Below, one piece after another: positions 25,269 through 37,241 of a DNA stretch of 64,000 bases. How positions within the stretch are numbered: the first letter of the stretch is position 1; each line of letters opens with the position of its first letter. The position numbers and the translations under genes were made by a program. Origin of the DNA: Beaufortia kweichowensis (lineage: Eukaryota; Chordata; Actinopteri; Cypriniformes; Gastromyzontidae). Below the pieces are notes generated by a model. It searched no databases. It had not been told where the DNA came from and saw only the letters and a program-made list of their open reading frames with translations. The stretch is taken from NCBI GenBank assembly GCA_019155185.1, contig CM032816.1, positions 10,614,292 to 10,678,291 on the forward strand, read 5' to 3'.

Positions 25269-26295
25269 AAGAAAAAGAAGAAAGCCAGGCTTTTGCAGCT
25301 GTCTTTATAAGAAAAAAAAGTCATGGCAGTCTCGTCAAAGCCGTGTCCAGAAAGTTGGCCCAGGGTGACTCAAGCCACCCGTAAAATCAGATTGGTCACC
25401 CCAAAATTCTAAACTATGATTGGTCAAGACAAAAGCAATGAAAGTGGTAAAAAGTGGGTATTTTTTGCAGGAGAGATATTCTCCAGAGGTCGGATTTTCT
25501 TCTTAGTTGAAGATGTGAACCTCCTGATCTTGCAGCAGAGCAGAACTTCTCTGACAAGACCAACAAATACCACGTCTTTGACTGAGTCTTGCATGAGAAC
25601 AGAAGTTAAATGCTACAGACAGAAGGTCATGAGTAAAAGCGTTTCTTAACCATCTTTAACAATGATTTCTAAACAGAAAAGCCCATTCCTCGATCCCAAA
25701 AGAAAAATAAGTTTCACTTATGAAACATGCATATTCCTTTCATCATCGCTTGGGCAAAAATCTCATATTTAGGGGCTTCACGCCTCCTTAAATATCTCTG
25801 CTGGTTATGTTTGTCCCACTAGGCCCAAGCTGCAAAACAACAAGACTTTTTAATAACAAAACACTCAAAACCAGTCAAAGCATCTGATGTAGCAAATAAC
25901 CACAAAACGGCCAAATGATTGAACACATTAATTAGTTTGACCATCTGGTCCCCTTTAAAACCAAGAAGATACGAGACCAGAGAAGCCACATGGGCTGCTT
26001 TAACCTTACTTTTTAACTCTCATCTTGAAACCGTCAAACTCTTGACACTATAAACTCAGGCGAACTCAGAAAGTGAGCCGGAAATGAGCTGCCAGAGCGT
26101 TTGTGTCCCCTGTCTGTGTGTCAAGACATGGGGTTAGGACTGATCAATCACTAATATATTCACAGGCAAAAAGGAATCTGGATAGATCAAGATTTTACTC
26201 AACAGAATCTGACAGCTTCTGGTATTAAAAGGAAGGTATTATTTCATAAATTAATTAACTTCATAGCGGTAGACAGAATATCAATGTTGTACCTA
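25269..26295. other. Non-coding, nothing certain
   Basis: 25370-25425 repeats the phrase ATTGGTCA with intervening CCCCAAAATTCTAAAC and may be a repeat fragment. 25720-25830 is a repeat-free stretch with a regulatory look (CATATTTAGGGGCTTCACGC). No exon recognised. Confidence 0.35.
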
Positions 26296-27060
26296 TAGGG
26301 AAGAAAAAACACTCAGATCTCTTTAACATCTCAACAAGTCTTCCTAAACAGAGAGCAAACTGTGTTATGAAAGAGAAACTTTGAGCAGTTCAAAATCAGA
26401 AATGAGATCTCTTTCAATTGTTTCTCCTAGACATCAATAAGAGTCCTTGGAGAGTAAACTGAGACTTTTCCTTTATATGAAAAAACAGACAATCATACAT
26501 CTCATAACAAAGGCAAAGTTTCCAACTGTTCTCAGATTTATAATGTCAGCAATAAAAAGACAGATATGAGCTCAAACACTTCTCATGTTCTTCCAAAACA
26601 AAAACATCTTAGTTAAGCTCTTCACATCAACTTTACAGCTCCTTATAGCTATATACTCTTACATTACGCCAACAATTTTCTCCTGTAAGTCAATACACAA
26701 TGAAATCTTTAGATCTATAAGAGAGAGAGCAAACTTCTCAATCAAGACACGCAATACAAAATTCAAATTAAGACTTTCAATTGTTTCTCCATGATAATAA
26801 GAGCAGATTAAGATTTGTATGTTTGTATGTTTCAGAAGAGAAGCATTTTTGCAATGTTACAAACTGTGCTCAGATTTACCAACACGCCAAATTTGTTTTT
26901 CTCCAAAAGAGATTTTAAGAGAAACATCTGAGACAAATCAGACACTTCAATCTTGCACAAATGAAAGTGAACGAAGAACCATCTCTCTGGGTTCTCTTCT
27001 CATAGAACATAGAACAATTCAAACTTCAATGAGAACGCCATTATATCTCCTAAGATATGA
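26296..27060. repeat. Two diverged tandem units of about 340-375 bp
   Basis: Landmarks recur in the same order: GAGAGCAAACT at 26351 and about 26727; TTCAATTGTTTCTCC near 26413 and 26777; CTCAGATTTA near 26529 and 26869. The differing offsets (376, 364, 340 bp) show accumulated indels. Related words (GAGATCTC, GAAACATCTGAGAC) return at 28673-29385. The open frame at 26819-27211 lies partly in this repeat and is not credible as a gene. Confidence 0.5.
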
Positions 27061-27129
27061 AAGAGCAAGTTCCCTTTGGCAGAAAACAATCACACAAACC
27101 CTTTTTATTTTACAGCCTCATAGACAGTC

Positions 27130-27470
27130 TGTTTGTGGTCACGTGACCATAGCAGTAATGGAATCGTGGCCACAGCAATGGGTCATTGTTCCATCACAGG
27201 AAAATGGGTGATAATCCCACGACATTCGGAGAGCTCTGCGGTCAGCACACGCGCATCGGAAACACAAAACCTTTTGGAAAATCATACCTAATAAAATCTC
27301 CATGTTTTGGGCTAGATGGTGCAAAAGCATCTGTTTGGAAGCATGCTAATAACTTGTGGGTATTGATCACCGGATAAACGAGGGATGTTAATGTTAGCTC
27401 AGCAATAAAACCTCCATAGCTGCAGGCGCGTTCGAGAAGCAATTCTCGCATGAGTGTTTCTTAAATTCCC
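27130..27470. promoter_or_regulatory. Candidate regulatory block with a 12-bp E-box palindrome
   Basis: GGTCACGTGACC at 27137-27148 is a perfect palindrome containing the CACGTG E-box. The block continues with TAATCCCACGACATTCGG, ATGCTAATAACTTG and GCTGCAGGCGCGTTCG. No repeats and no supported exon. Confidence 0.35.
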
Positions 27471-28169
27471 TTTAGACATCATTTCAGCTTCGTATCAGAA
27501 GAGAGAGGAGTGGAAACTACCCCATCAACCCCATGGTGCCTAATCGCATTTTACTTTTATTAGTTTTCAGGCGTAACCGGTGAAATTAAGGCTTCTCTTC
27601 CGAAGTGAGTGAATCTAATAAATATTGATGTTCGTGACTGAAAGTAGTCTCTTTCTCTACCTGTATCCCTCTCTTCTCTAGATGTGTCAGCTGTAGCTAG
27701 AATGTCTGCGAGCCGGAGCCATCCAACCCCTCCCTTCCTGCTCTCTAAACGATCTGCCCGTCCTGTGGAAGCAGAAGATACGGACCCATTTCTCAAGCGT
27801 TTCTCAGGAGCCGCATCAGCTAAATATAGACGGTGTGATCTCTGAAATATTAACAGCAAATCTCACACAAACACACTTCTTATATCTACGAGCATCCGAG
27901 AATGAGAGCTTCCTTTAATGCCAAACCAGCTCTTTATGATGTACAGTTTCTGCGTACCTGCCCAAAGCCTTTCAGACAATAATGAAACAAATGAAACACT
28001 TTATAACATTCAGTACACAATAAACCACAGTTTGACAAAACACACACACACAGCTACACACTTTAACACTGAAGGTGAACTAGGTTATGAAACGTGTGAA
28101 AGGGAGATTTATCCCTCTTCTCCTCACAGTTTCAATGTAACACCACAGCTGAATAAAAAGACCTCTTAC
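27471..28169. other. Non-coding, would be intron just inside a candidate first exon
   Basis: No exon or repeat is supported here. If 28170-28420 is a first exon on the minus strand, this is the start of its first intron. Confidence 0.35.
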
Positions 28170-28420
28170 CGGATGTTTATGACAGTCGGATTCTCTGTGT
28201 TACTGTGTGTCAGTATCCAGGGTTGCAGAATTGTATATCCAGAATGCTGATGCAGCTCCTCGCAGTCCACCAAAAAACGACAAAATCTCGATGAAGAGCT
28301 TCGAGACGCATCCGAGATCCGCCTGCTTCCAGCACGCACGAACACACAGACACGCTTAGACCACACCGACACGCACGCACACAAGCAGAGGGCGTACCTA
28401 CAGTCAGCCAACAGAGAGGT
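28170..28420 (-). other. Possible first exon of a minus-strand gene
   Basis: On the minus strand, the CpG-rich sequence ends at a strong splice donor (AAACATCCG|GTAAGAGGT, exon end at 28170). No acceptor or branch-point pattern is evident before it, so it would be a first exon starting somewhere below the microsatellite at 28424-28608. Several ATGs are followed by stops, so it would be untranslated. CpG content is higher than in the flanks. Downstream exons have not been proven. Confidence 0.3.
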
Positions 28421-28423
28421 AGA

Positions 28424-28608
<185 letters not shown>

Positions 28609-28672
28609 TGCAGCCAATCAAATTCATTCTCTTCATTGTCATCACAGTATATGTATTTTAATGGAACAAATC

Positions 28673-28746
28673 GAGTCATGGGAAGGACAAATATACAAAT
28701 GAGATCTCAGTGATTTCTCAAGTGTTTCTCCAATATGGTGAAAGGA
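28673..28746 (+). repeat. Direct repeat unit 1
   Basis: GAGTCATGGGAA, then ATGAGATCTCAGTGATTTC, then CAAGTGTTTCTCCAATATGG and TGAAAGGA. The same series recurs at 28914-28986 with few changes. Confidence 0.8.
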
Positions 28747-28913
28747 CAGAGCAATCTCTTTTGAGAATCTCATGAGTATGTCTCAAACTTTGCTCACAAA
28801 CACTTAAACATTATCAAATTTATCTCTATACTCTTAATAAACGTCTCACTTCATGTCGTCATTTTCACTTCATATTTCTGAAGAAACATCTAAACTGTAT
28901 TAGCTGTAATTTG

Positions 28914-28986
28914 GAGTCATGGGAAAGAGAAAATACACATGAGATCTCAGTGATTTCCCAAGTGTTTCTCCAAGATGGTGAAAGGA
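28914..28986 (+). repeat. Direct repeat unit 2
   Basis: Second copy of the 74-bp series at 28673, with an offset of 241 bp. Surrounding words (AGAAACATCTAAAC, ATCTCTCCTAAG near 29320-29370) resemble the array at 26296-27060. Confidence 0.8.
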
Positions 28987-29120
28987 AGAAATGGAGAAAA
29001 GGACATTTCGGTCTCTTGATTACAGATTTTTCAAACATGAACCTTTTCTAGACATTCAGAGGTGATATTAAAGTCACAAATTTTGCTCAAAGCAACAGAG
29101 AAACCAATAGTTTGAAATGT

Positions 29121-29228
29121 TTGTGTAGCTTAACTGATAGAGAATTGTGCTACACAAAAGGCATGGGTTTGAACACACATACTGTCACTTTGAAAGCGTC
29201 TGCAAAATGCATAAATATAAATGTAATT
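29121..29228 (+). mobile_element. tRNA-derived SINE, internally shortened
   Basis: Starts with a tRNA-like A-box region (TTGTGTAGCTTAACTGATAG, AGAATTGTGCTA), then a B-box-like GGGTTTGAAC, then a shortened tail GAAAGCGTCTGCAAAATGCA and ATAAATATAAATGTAA. This is the head-to-tail order of a widespread teleost SINE with the middle of the tail deleted. It is not a functional tRNA gene, because the stems do not pair. Confidence 0.75.
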
Positions 29229-29399
29229 CATGCATATAAACACTTGTCAATTAATGTCTCAAGCAGCAAATTATCTATGCACAGCATTCGCATTATTAGT
29301 ACATTATCTCATTTAAATATGTTTTCAGGAGAAACATCTAAACCAAACTACTCCACGATCTCTCCTAAGCTATAAAACACTACAAACCATAAACTGTTA

Positions 29400-31388
29400 T
29401 TCTGAGGAGATTTGTTACACAATCCCAGAAAAGTCAAATTATTCCCACCATCTCATGGTGTTCTCTTGCACACACCTCGTGTTGTTTGTTTAAGCTCTCA
29501 ATCACTGTTCTATCAGTGTCTGACAGTGATGGATCCCCTGTGCTGTGTAAAGTATGTTAGCTGAAGACACAACAGCATGAATCTGATAGACAGTGAAAAA
29601 GGGGATGAGGATTATCACGCTGTAATGGTCTAGCCAGAGAACAGGGAAAGAAACATGTCACCTCGCAGAAGAGCTGAGGGAACGTTACATCAGAAAGCTC
29701 ACGATCAAAGACGAGGATCACAGTGACTTTAGAAAGTTTCTACACAGCAGATAAAAGACTCGGCACAGTCAGCAAGGGTTATTGTTTGTTTGGTCGGATC
29801 CTTTTATAATTTTCAAATTGAAGTTGGTTTTGGATTGAACCGGTCTGACCATATTAACTTGAGACATTGATTCTACATTGGAAGTGGACCAGACTGATGA
29901 ATGATGAGTTAACCCTTGTCTGGTATTCAGGTCTTTGATACTTATTTTCAGTGTTTGCTAAGAGAAAAATTACATGCTAAAATAGTTTTATTCAACTTCT
30001 GACATTTATATTTATTCAAGAAATACACCCATATTTTTCCATCCATATGAAAGAAATTTTCTTTTTTAGTACATTTAAACACAAAAATAAATATGATTAT
30101 ATATTAATAAATAAATGAATTTAATAAATATTTTAATAAACCTTCTTCTAAATGTGATTTAACAAAAGTAAATGAAACAACAACAACCATATCTGCTGTC
30201 GATGTTGCATGAGATCGGGATAAAATAAATCCGTTTTACATAAATAACTTTACAATTACAGTAATTGTTTTTTACGTAAGAATTAAATAGTGAAGTAAAT
30301 TGTTTTTCAGTAAGTAGTTTTACATTAATTTTACGATACATTTAACAAAAAACATGAACACCATACAAGGATTAAAGCCAATCAAAAAATGTATAAGATT
30401 AAACTATTAAACAAATGAACAATTTAGACCAGTAAAAAAAAAGGTGCGTGGAAATTAAATGAGAATATCCATTTATAGTATATAATTATATAATTCCGAA
30501 ACTCACAACCTTGACCGTGTAGCCTCTCACTTCACTGGACCGGTAAGAAACCATCGTGCACATATAAGGTTAGACACAGCAAGTGTACTAAAGATATGCA
30601 TGCTCAGCATGTTATGGTGACGATGCTGCACTTATTTCAGCTGCGTCTCATCACACACCACCAGCAGTGATCATTATACTGTCCCTCCTCTCACGCCCAT
30701 CCCAGTTGGGAGCTTGTTGCTTTATTGCAGCGATTCCCAACCGAAGGACACACAAACCCCTGGGGGTCCTTAAAAAAAGATTTCGATTTTGTGTCGCTAA
30801 CCTATAAAATTACAGGAATTACGACTTCACAATGAAAACATATGGGTAGTCTAAAAAGGTAAACAATTAAAACAATCATGTAATTGCTTTTTCATTGTAA
30901 CTAACAGCTTAACACATTCAATTACTTTCTGAAGAAATAAAAAATAAATGTGTGAACGGTTTGTGTGGATGACACTTTAATCAAAATGTATGTGACTATC
31001 CTACACTATTAAAAATAACGAGCAAAATGTTTTTAGAGCCTTTATATCTTTAGGATTTAGAAAAGGAATACGAGACAACAAAGTGTAGAACGCTTTTCCA
31101 ATATAAAGAACCTCATGTGTCACAAATGTTCTTGATGCACACCTACGACAAAGATAGTTGGGAAACACTAGTGCACCTGGTAAGAACACAATGTCAACAT
31201 TTCCATCTGGCATGTTTATTCATAATTACATTTAACGTCACAAAAATGTCAGAGTTAGATGATGACAAATTTCTTCCCATCTAGTTTGTCTTCGGATTGG
31301 TCTAAATATTTATTTTAGTGCATATATTCATGTGACAGGAAACTGAATGTTTGACTGGCAGGTTGAAGGAAAAGTTTGAAGAGAACCA
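29400..31388. other. Non-coding, nothing certain
   Basis: AT-rich DNA. A faint similarity to the AAAGAACC MITE (ACACTATTAAAAATAACGAG, then ATAAAGAACCTCATG) lies at about 31002-31115. A small repeat-free stretch at 30600-30740 could be regulatory. No exon recognised. Confidence 0.35.
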
Positions 31389-31389
31389 C

Positions 31390-31536
<147 letters not shown>

Positions 31537-32189
31537 TAGCTCCTAGCAAATCGTATAAAGCCATGAATAATTTACTACCTCCTCCAGCAAACCCTGATCT
31601 TTTCGTCCGTTGACTCAGGAGAGTGAGGCTTTATTGGAATGAAGGCTTTCTGTGTCCTAATTTAGCATTTGCTGCCGTATTCCAGAGCGAGAGAGATGCT
31701 GCAGCGTCGCACGGGTCCCAGACGCAGAACGCCTGACCTTAGAGTCTCATGAAAAGCAGCTCCCAGGAGGCTGTGAAACCTGTGTGTGCCTGTTACAAAC
31801 CAGATTGAGAATTGATGTAAAGCAAGCACTGCAATGCTTTAACCTCTCTGAAGATAGTTGTTACGCTATCATCGTCTTTGAACCCCTGATGGTTAACCAA
31901 TAGCTAAATAACTCACTTCACTGGATAGCAAATGGAGGTTCGCTGAAAGATGGGAATTAATTTAGAGAGAACGTTTTACCTCTGTTTCCCTCCATCAGTC
32001 ATGCCATTTTGTTTCAAAATAATCCAGGAAATTTCTCATAATGTGATTTGAAGAAAGGCCGATAAACATCTCGGTCTGCAATGATAGGAAATGCTCCTTA
32101 ATTCATCATCTTAAACTTGCAAACTGTAACAAAAATCCGTTTGAGCAAGTACATCGAAAATGACATACATTATAATAAAAGCAATAAAA

Positions 32190-32325
32190 AATTAGGTTTT
32201 GAGCTGCTAACCAGGTTGCTGGTTCATCCAGCCATGATTCATCACCATTGTGCCTTACAGCAGGACACTTAACTTCAGGTTACACCGGAGAGATTGTTCC
32301 TCGTTCCTGTGATAATTCTGCAATC
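32190..32325 (+). mobile_element. Decayed SINE
   Basis: GCTGCTAACCAGGTTGCTGG and TTCATCCAGCCATG are followed by CATTGTGCCTTACAGCAGGA, CACTTAACTTCAGGTTACAC and GAGATTGTTCCTC. This follows the order of a common fish SINE body (the TTGTGCCCTTGAGCAAGGCA region). The conserved 3' tail is missing. Confidence 0.6.
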
Positions 32326-32587
32326 CTTTCAAACAAAGCCAGGAATTTCCCACTTCCTACCTGGAAAAGTGAAACAGAATATCAACTGATGTGGTTGCTT
32401 TAAAAAAAAAGTGCATGAATAAAGGTTCCTTTTTATATTATCGTTATTTTGATGTATTAATTTTTATTTTACACAAGTTTAAAGGTTTTTTTTATAAAGC
32501 AGCCTTCCAACAATGCACACCATGAAAAGCATTACTGGATATAAATTAAAACCCATTTCCATAATAATTTCACCAAATTTCACTTAC

Positions 32588-32678
32588 CCATCTTTGTAGG
32601 CTTTATCGAACGTACAGTGACAGCTGACCGTCCAGTCTTGGAAAACTCCCCAGTTCTCATCATCCTGAACTTTGACCC
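32588..32678 (-). other. Tentative coding-exon-like segment, minus strand
   Basis: Minus-strand segment ending at donor AAGATGG|GTAAGTGAA. The acceptor is weak (TTATTAAACCACAG). One frame stays open through all 29 codons and includes NWGVFQDWTVSCHC and KAYKDG, with two Trp and two Cys; a second frame is also open. Its phase matches two upstream exon-like segments at 36223-36291 and 43488-43534. No family recognised. The plus strand of the adjacent block can also be read as an exon, so chance or a conserved non-coding element remains likely. Confidence 0.18.
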
Positions 32679-32930
32679 CTGTGGTTTAATAACCCTTCTA
32701 ATAGCGGCTTTCCTCCCTGACCTCTGCATATTTCCAGGCTCATTGTACAGTCATACAGGCTAATGATCATCAGGGGGCTCATTAGCTCCCCGTTTTGGCA
32801 CGGATCTCGGGTGAGAGCCGGAGATGCTGGAGCAGGGGCTGTCAGAGGCCTGTTCTTCAGCGCAATGCTTTTAAAGCCAAATCATTCAGAAAAGGCTGAC
32901 TTCATTACACCAGGAATAAATGAATAGTTA
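32640..32930. promoter_or_regulatory. Candidate conserved non-coding block
   Basis: CAGGCTAATGATCATCAGGG and CTCATTAGCTCCCCG in a repeat-free stretch richer in GC than its surroundings. It overlaps the tentative minus-strand exon above. Confidence 0.35.
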
Positions 32931-33429
32931 TGCGGAGCAGAACACCATTTTAGAGGAACGAGCAGATTACCGTGTCTTTAGTGCTTGTGCATTTCCATAA
33001 AGCAACAGTCGTGTCCTCTCAAATGCAGTTTTCTGCTCCACAATCACATTTTCTTTTGAAGTCAAGGGCAGCTTAATTTTATTTTGGGGTTTATTTTTAA
33101 TAGGAAAGTCAAACATAGTGAGGAAAATTCTAGGTATTAGAAAGGGCACAGGATCAGGACATGACCCGGGACAGGTTAAATAAGATGACAGCTCTTAAAC
33201 TGATGACATCACTGAGGTGAAAGTAGATATTAGACTAAAACTTATAGTTTTACAATATAGTAACAATATAGTTACAAGGTGCCATGGTATAAGGGACATG
33301 TTGTTTCCAACCAAAGTAACTTCTGTAAACCTTTATATTCCCGAGTGAAACAGGATATTCAACAAGAAATAAAATAATGCCAGAACTTGATTTGATCAAC
33401 TGGGAAGTGATTGGATCATGGAAACTGGT

Positions 33430-33535
33430 ATGAAACCGCTTAGCCAAGCAAGTCTTACTGGTTAAGCTGGTTAAGAGTCCTGGTGGGCATATCAGCATTC
33501 AAAGCAAAACATATGCTGGTGATCATTTATGCTCC
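33430..33535. repeat. GCTGGT-type fish repeat fragment
   Basis: TACTGGTTAAGCTGGTTAAG, TCCTGGTGGGCATATCAGCA and ACATATGCTGGTGATCATTT resemble a CCAGC/GCTGG-based dispersed element of cyprinids. Confidence 0.45.
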
Positions 33536-33556
33536 TGCGTTCTGACATCCTTTGAG

Positions 33557-33737
<181 letters not shown>

Positions 33738-33930
33738 TGTGGGCTGATGCTGTCGGCCTTTATTGGGGAAATCATAATAATAACAACATGACAAAGATGC
33801 TGCTTTTGAAAGGCACTGTGAAATAAGTGGGTGTTAAGACAGCGAGAGGGATTCACGCACCTTCACAATGAACACACTGCAGCTAAAGCCAGAGAAGCAC
33901 ATCATCCATCAACAGCAGACGCTGCAGCGC

Positions 33931-35689
<1,759 letters not shown>

Positions 35690-35752
35690 TTGGGAATCAA
35701 ACCTGTGACCTTGGCATTACAAGCACCATGCTATGCCACTTCAGCTAAACAC
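35690..35752 (-). mobile_element. SINE head fragment
   Basis: The complement reads GTTTAGCTGAAGTGGCATAG, CATGGTGCTTGTAATGCCAA and GGTCACAGGTTTGATTCCCA: an A-box-like and a good B-box-like (GGTTTGATTCC) promoter pair of a tRNA-derived SINE. The tail is absent or unrecognisable. Confidence 0.65.
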
Positions 35753-35755
35753 AAA

Positions 35756-36067
35756 TATACATCCATCCATCCATCCATCCATCTCTATGTCTATCAATGA
35801 CCTCTGCATCCATCCACTTCAACATCTATCCGTCTGTCCATCAATTTCAATATATATTATCAATCCATCTGTTTGTCCGTCTATTTCTAATACATACATC
35901 TCTACATCCATTCATCTGTCTGTCCGTCTATGACTACATGCATAAATCTTTTCATCCATTCCATTGTTCCATCCATCTATCTCTACATCCATTCATACAT
36001 CAATACATGTCTATATCCATCCATCCACCTTTATATCCATCTCTACATCCATCCATCCATCCATCCA

Positions 36068-36104
<37 letters not shown>
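35756..36104. repeat. CATC/CT/TA low-complexity tract
   Basis: (ATCC)n at 35760-35783 and again near 36012-36068, separated by imperfect CATCTATC text, then (CT)12 at 36069-36092 and (TA)6 to 36104. Three overlapping frames rich in Ile, His, Pro and Ser are artefacts. Confidence 0.93.
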
Positions 36105-36222
36105 CTTTTTTGCAAGAAAACTCAAATGCCACCATGCACACAGTTGAATTATTAAAGTAAATGAAAGAGATGTTGCTCATACAACTCATAGTTTCCACAG
36201 ACGGTACAGTACATTTTCTCAC

Positions 36223-36291
36223 CTCTTGCCCAGCTGTGTTGGTCTTGTTCCATCTCAGGGCAGCGTTTGATCACCGAAGAACAAAATCGAC
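36223..36291 (-). other. Tentative coding-exon-like segment, minus strand
   Basis: A 69-bp segment on the minus strand lies between an excellent acceptor (TTTGTTTTTTTCTGCACAG) and donor (GCAAGAG|GTGAGAAAA). Only one frame is open: 22 codons reading RFCSSVIKRCPEME then QDQHSWAR, entering with 2 nt and leaving with 1 nt. The same DNA on the plus strand also looks like an acceptor followed by an open frame (36259-36468), so one or both readings are chance. No family recognised. Confidence 0.22.
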
Positions 36292-36479
36292 CTGTGCAGA
36301 AAAAAAACAAATCTTTGGACTTTGTACACAAGGCAAAAACAGCAGATCACTTGATTTCCAAATCTCCCAGAATCCTACTGGAAAACAAACAAATCAATCT
36401 AGTCTTAAACTCCCAAACATTACAGGCCCTACTTCGGGCGAAGCTCACGCTGGCGGCGGGGAGATAAAGAAAGCTCATA

Positions 36480-36940
36480 GTGAGAAATGAAGGTTAGCTG
36501 ATGAATAGAAGCGCGATGATAATTGACATTTACAGTGGAAATGTACGTATATGCATAGACTTGAGAAGACTAATCACCAGCTTCAGCCCCATCTGTGTCG
36601 TCACCTATCGCAAATGTCAGCTGCGCTCAAGAGCTAGTGGAAAATTTCCTCAATGCTGCCCGTATATTCTCCCGCCGCTCTCATTTCATTTAGCACAACA
36701 AAACGTCACTTTGGTCTCCGGGTTGCTCCCTCAAAGACATCTGACAGCAGAAAATGGCCCTGCTCCAGACGAGATGCCTACCTACACGTGCTCCAGACAT
36801 GAGCCTGTTCCAAACTGTTGCCAGAGAAATGATTCTGCCTTAGGGGCCGATCACAAAAGATGTGTTCTTAAACAGCTCAGTGCAATACAATGGAAACCGG
36901 TGCAGGGGTCTCGAGGTGCATTTATAGGCATGAGATGCTG
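36480..36940. promoter_or_regulatory. Candidate conserved non-coding block
   Basis: GCGATGATAATTGACATTT, TATATGCATAGAC and GACTAATCACCAGC in a CpG-containing, repeat-free stretch. A 146-codon frame spans it (36501-36941), but its composition is not protein-like and it has no exon boundaries. Confidence 0.35.
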
Positions 36941-37160
36941 AATAAACAATCAAAGATATCCATTAAGAGTGTATACATAAATCAGCAAAATATTACAAAG
37001 TAAAACTATGTGTAAAACTATTCCTATAACTACTCTTCGGCATACTATTTTATACTGTAAAATATATATTTATATATATATTCTATACATAAAAAGTAAC
37101 GAATAAAAAAAAAATATATATACATAATAATAATAACATGTATTTTTGGGTTCATGTATT

Positions 37161-37192
37161 TATAGGGTTAGGGTTTATAGGGTTAGGGTTAA
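37161..37192. repeat. Short telomere-like motif
   Basis: TATAGGGTTAGGGTT is present twice in tandem with a small variation, giving four GGGTTA/GGGTTT words. It is too short to be a true interstitial telomere array. Confidence 0.7.
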
Positions 37193-37203
37193 GACATCAT
37201 TCT

Positions 37204-37207
37204 AATA

Positions 37208-37241
<34 letters not shown>
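37204..37241. repeat. (AAT)n microsatellite
   Basis: About 12 tandem ATA/AAT units in AT-rich DNA. Confidence 0.95.

Noticed and set aside
29121..29190. Possible tRNA gene (A- and B-box-like words)
   Set aside because: The acceptor and anticodon stems do not pair, and a SINE tail follows.
31002..31115. Third copy of the AAAGAACC-type MITE
   Set aside because: Only the start (ACACTATTAAAAATAA) and ATAAAGAACC match, which is too little to call.
32738..32810. Plus-strand exon-like segment (acceptor CTCTGCATATTTCCAG, donor CGG|GTGAGAGCC) with one open frame
   Set aside because: It lies beside a minus-strand exon-like segment, in a block that looks regulatory. The peptide is not protein-like and the frame is open for only 24 codons.
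36259..36468. Plus-strand frame after acceptor GTTCCATCTCAG, about 69 codons (for example LLRAKLTLAAGR at its end)
   Set aside because: Two other frames on this strand are also open here, codon bias is absent, and it conflicts with a minus-strand candidate at the same place. It stays possible but is unsupported.
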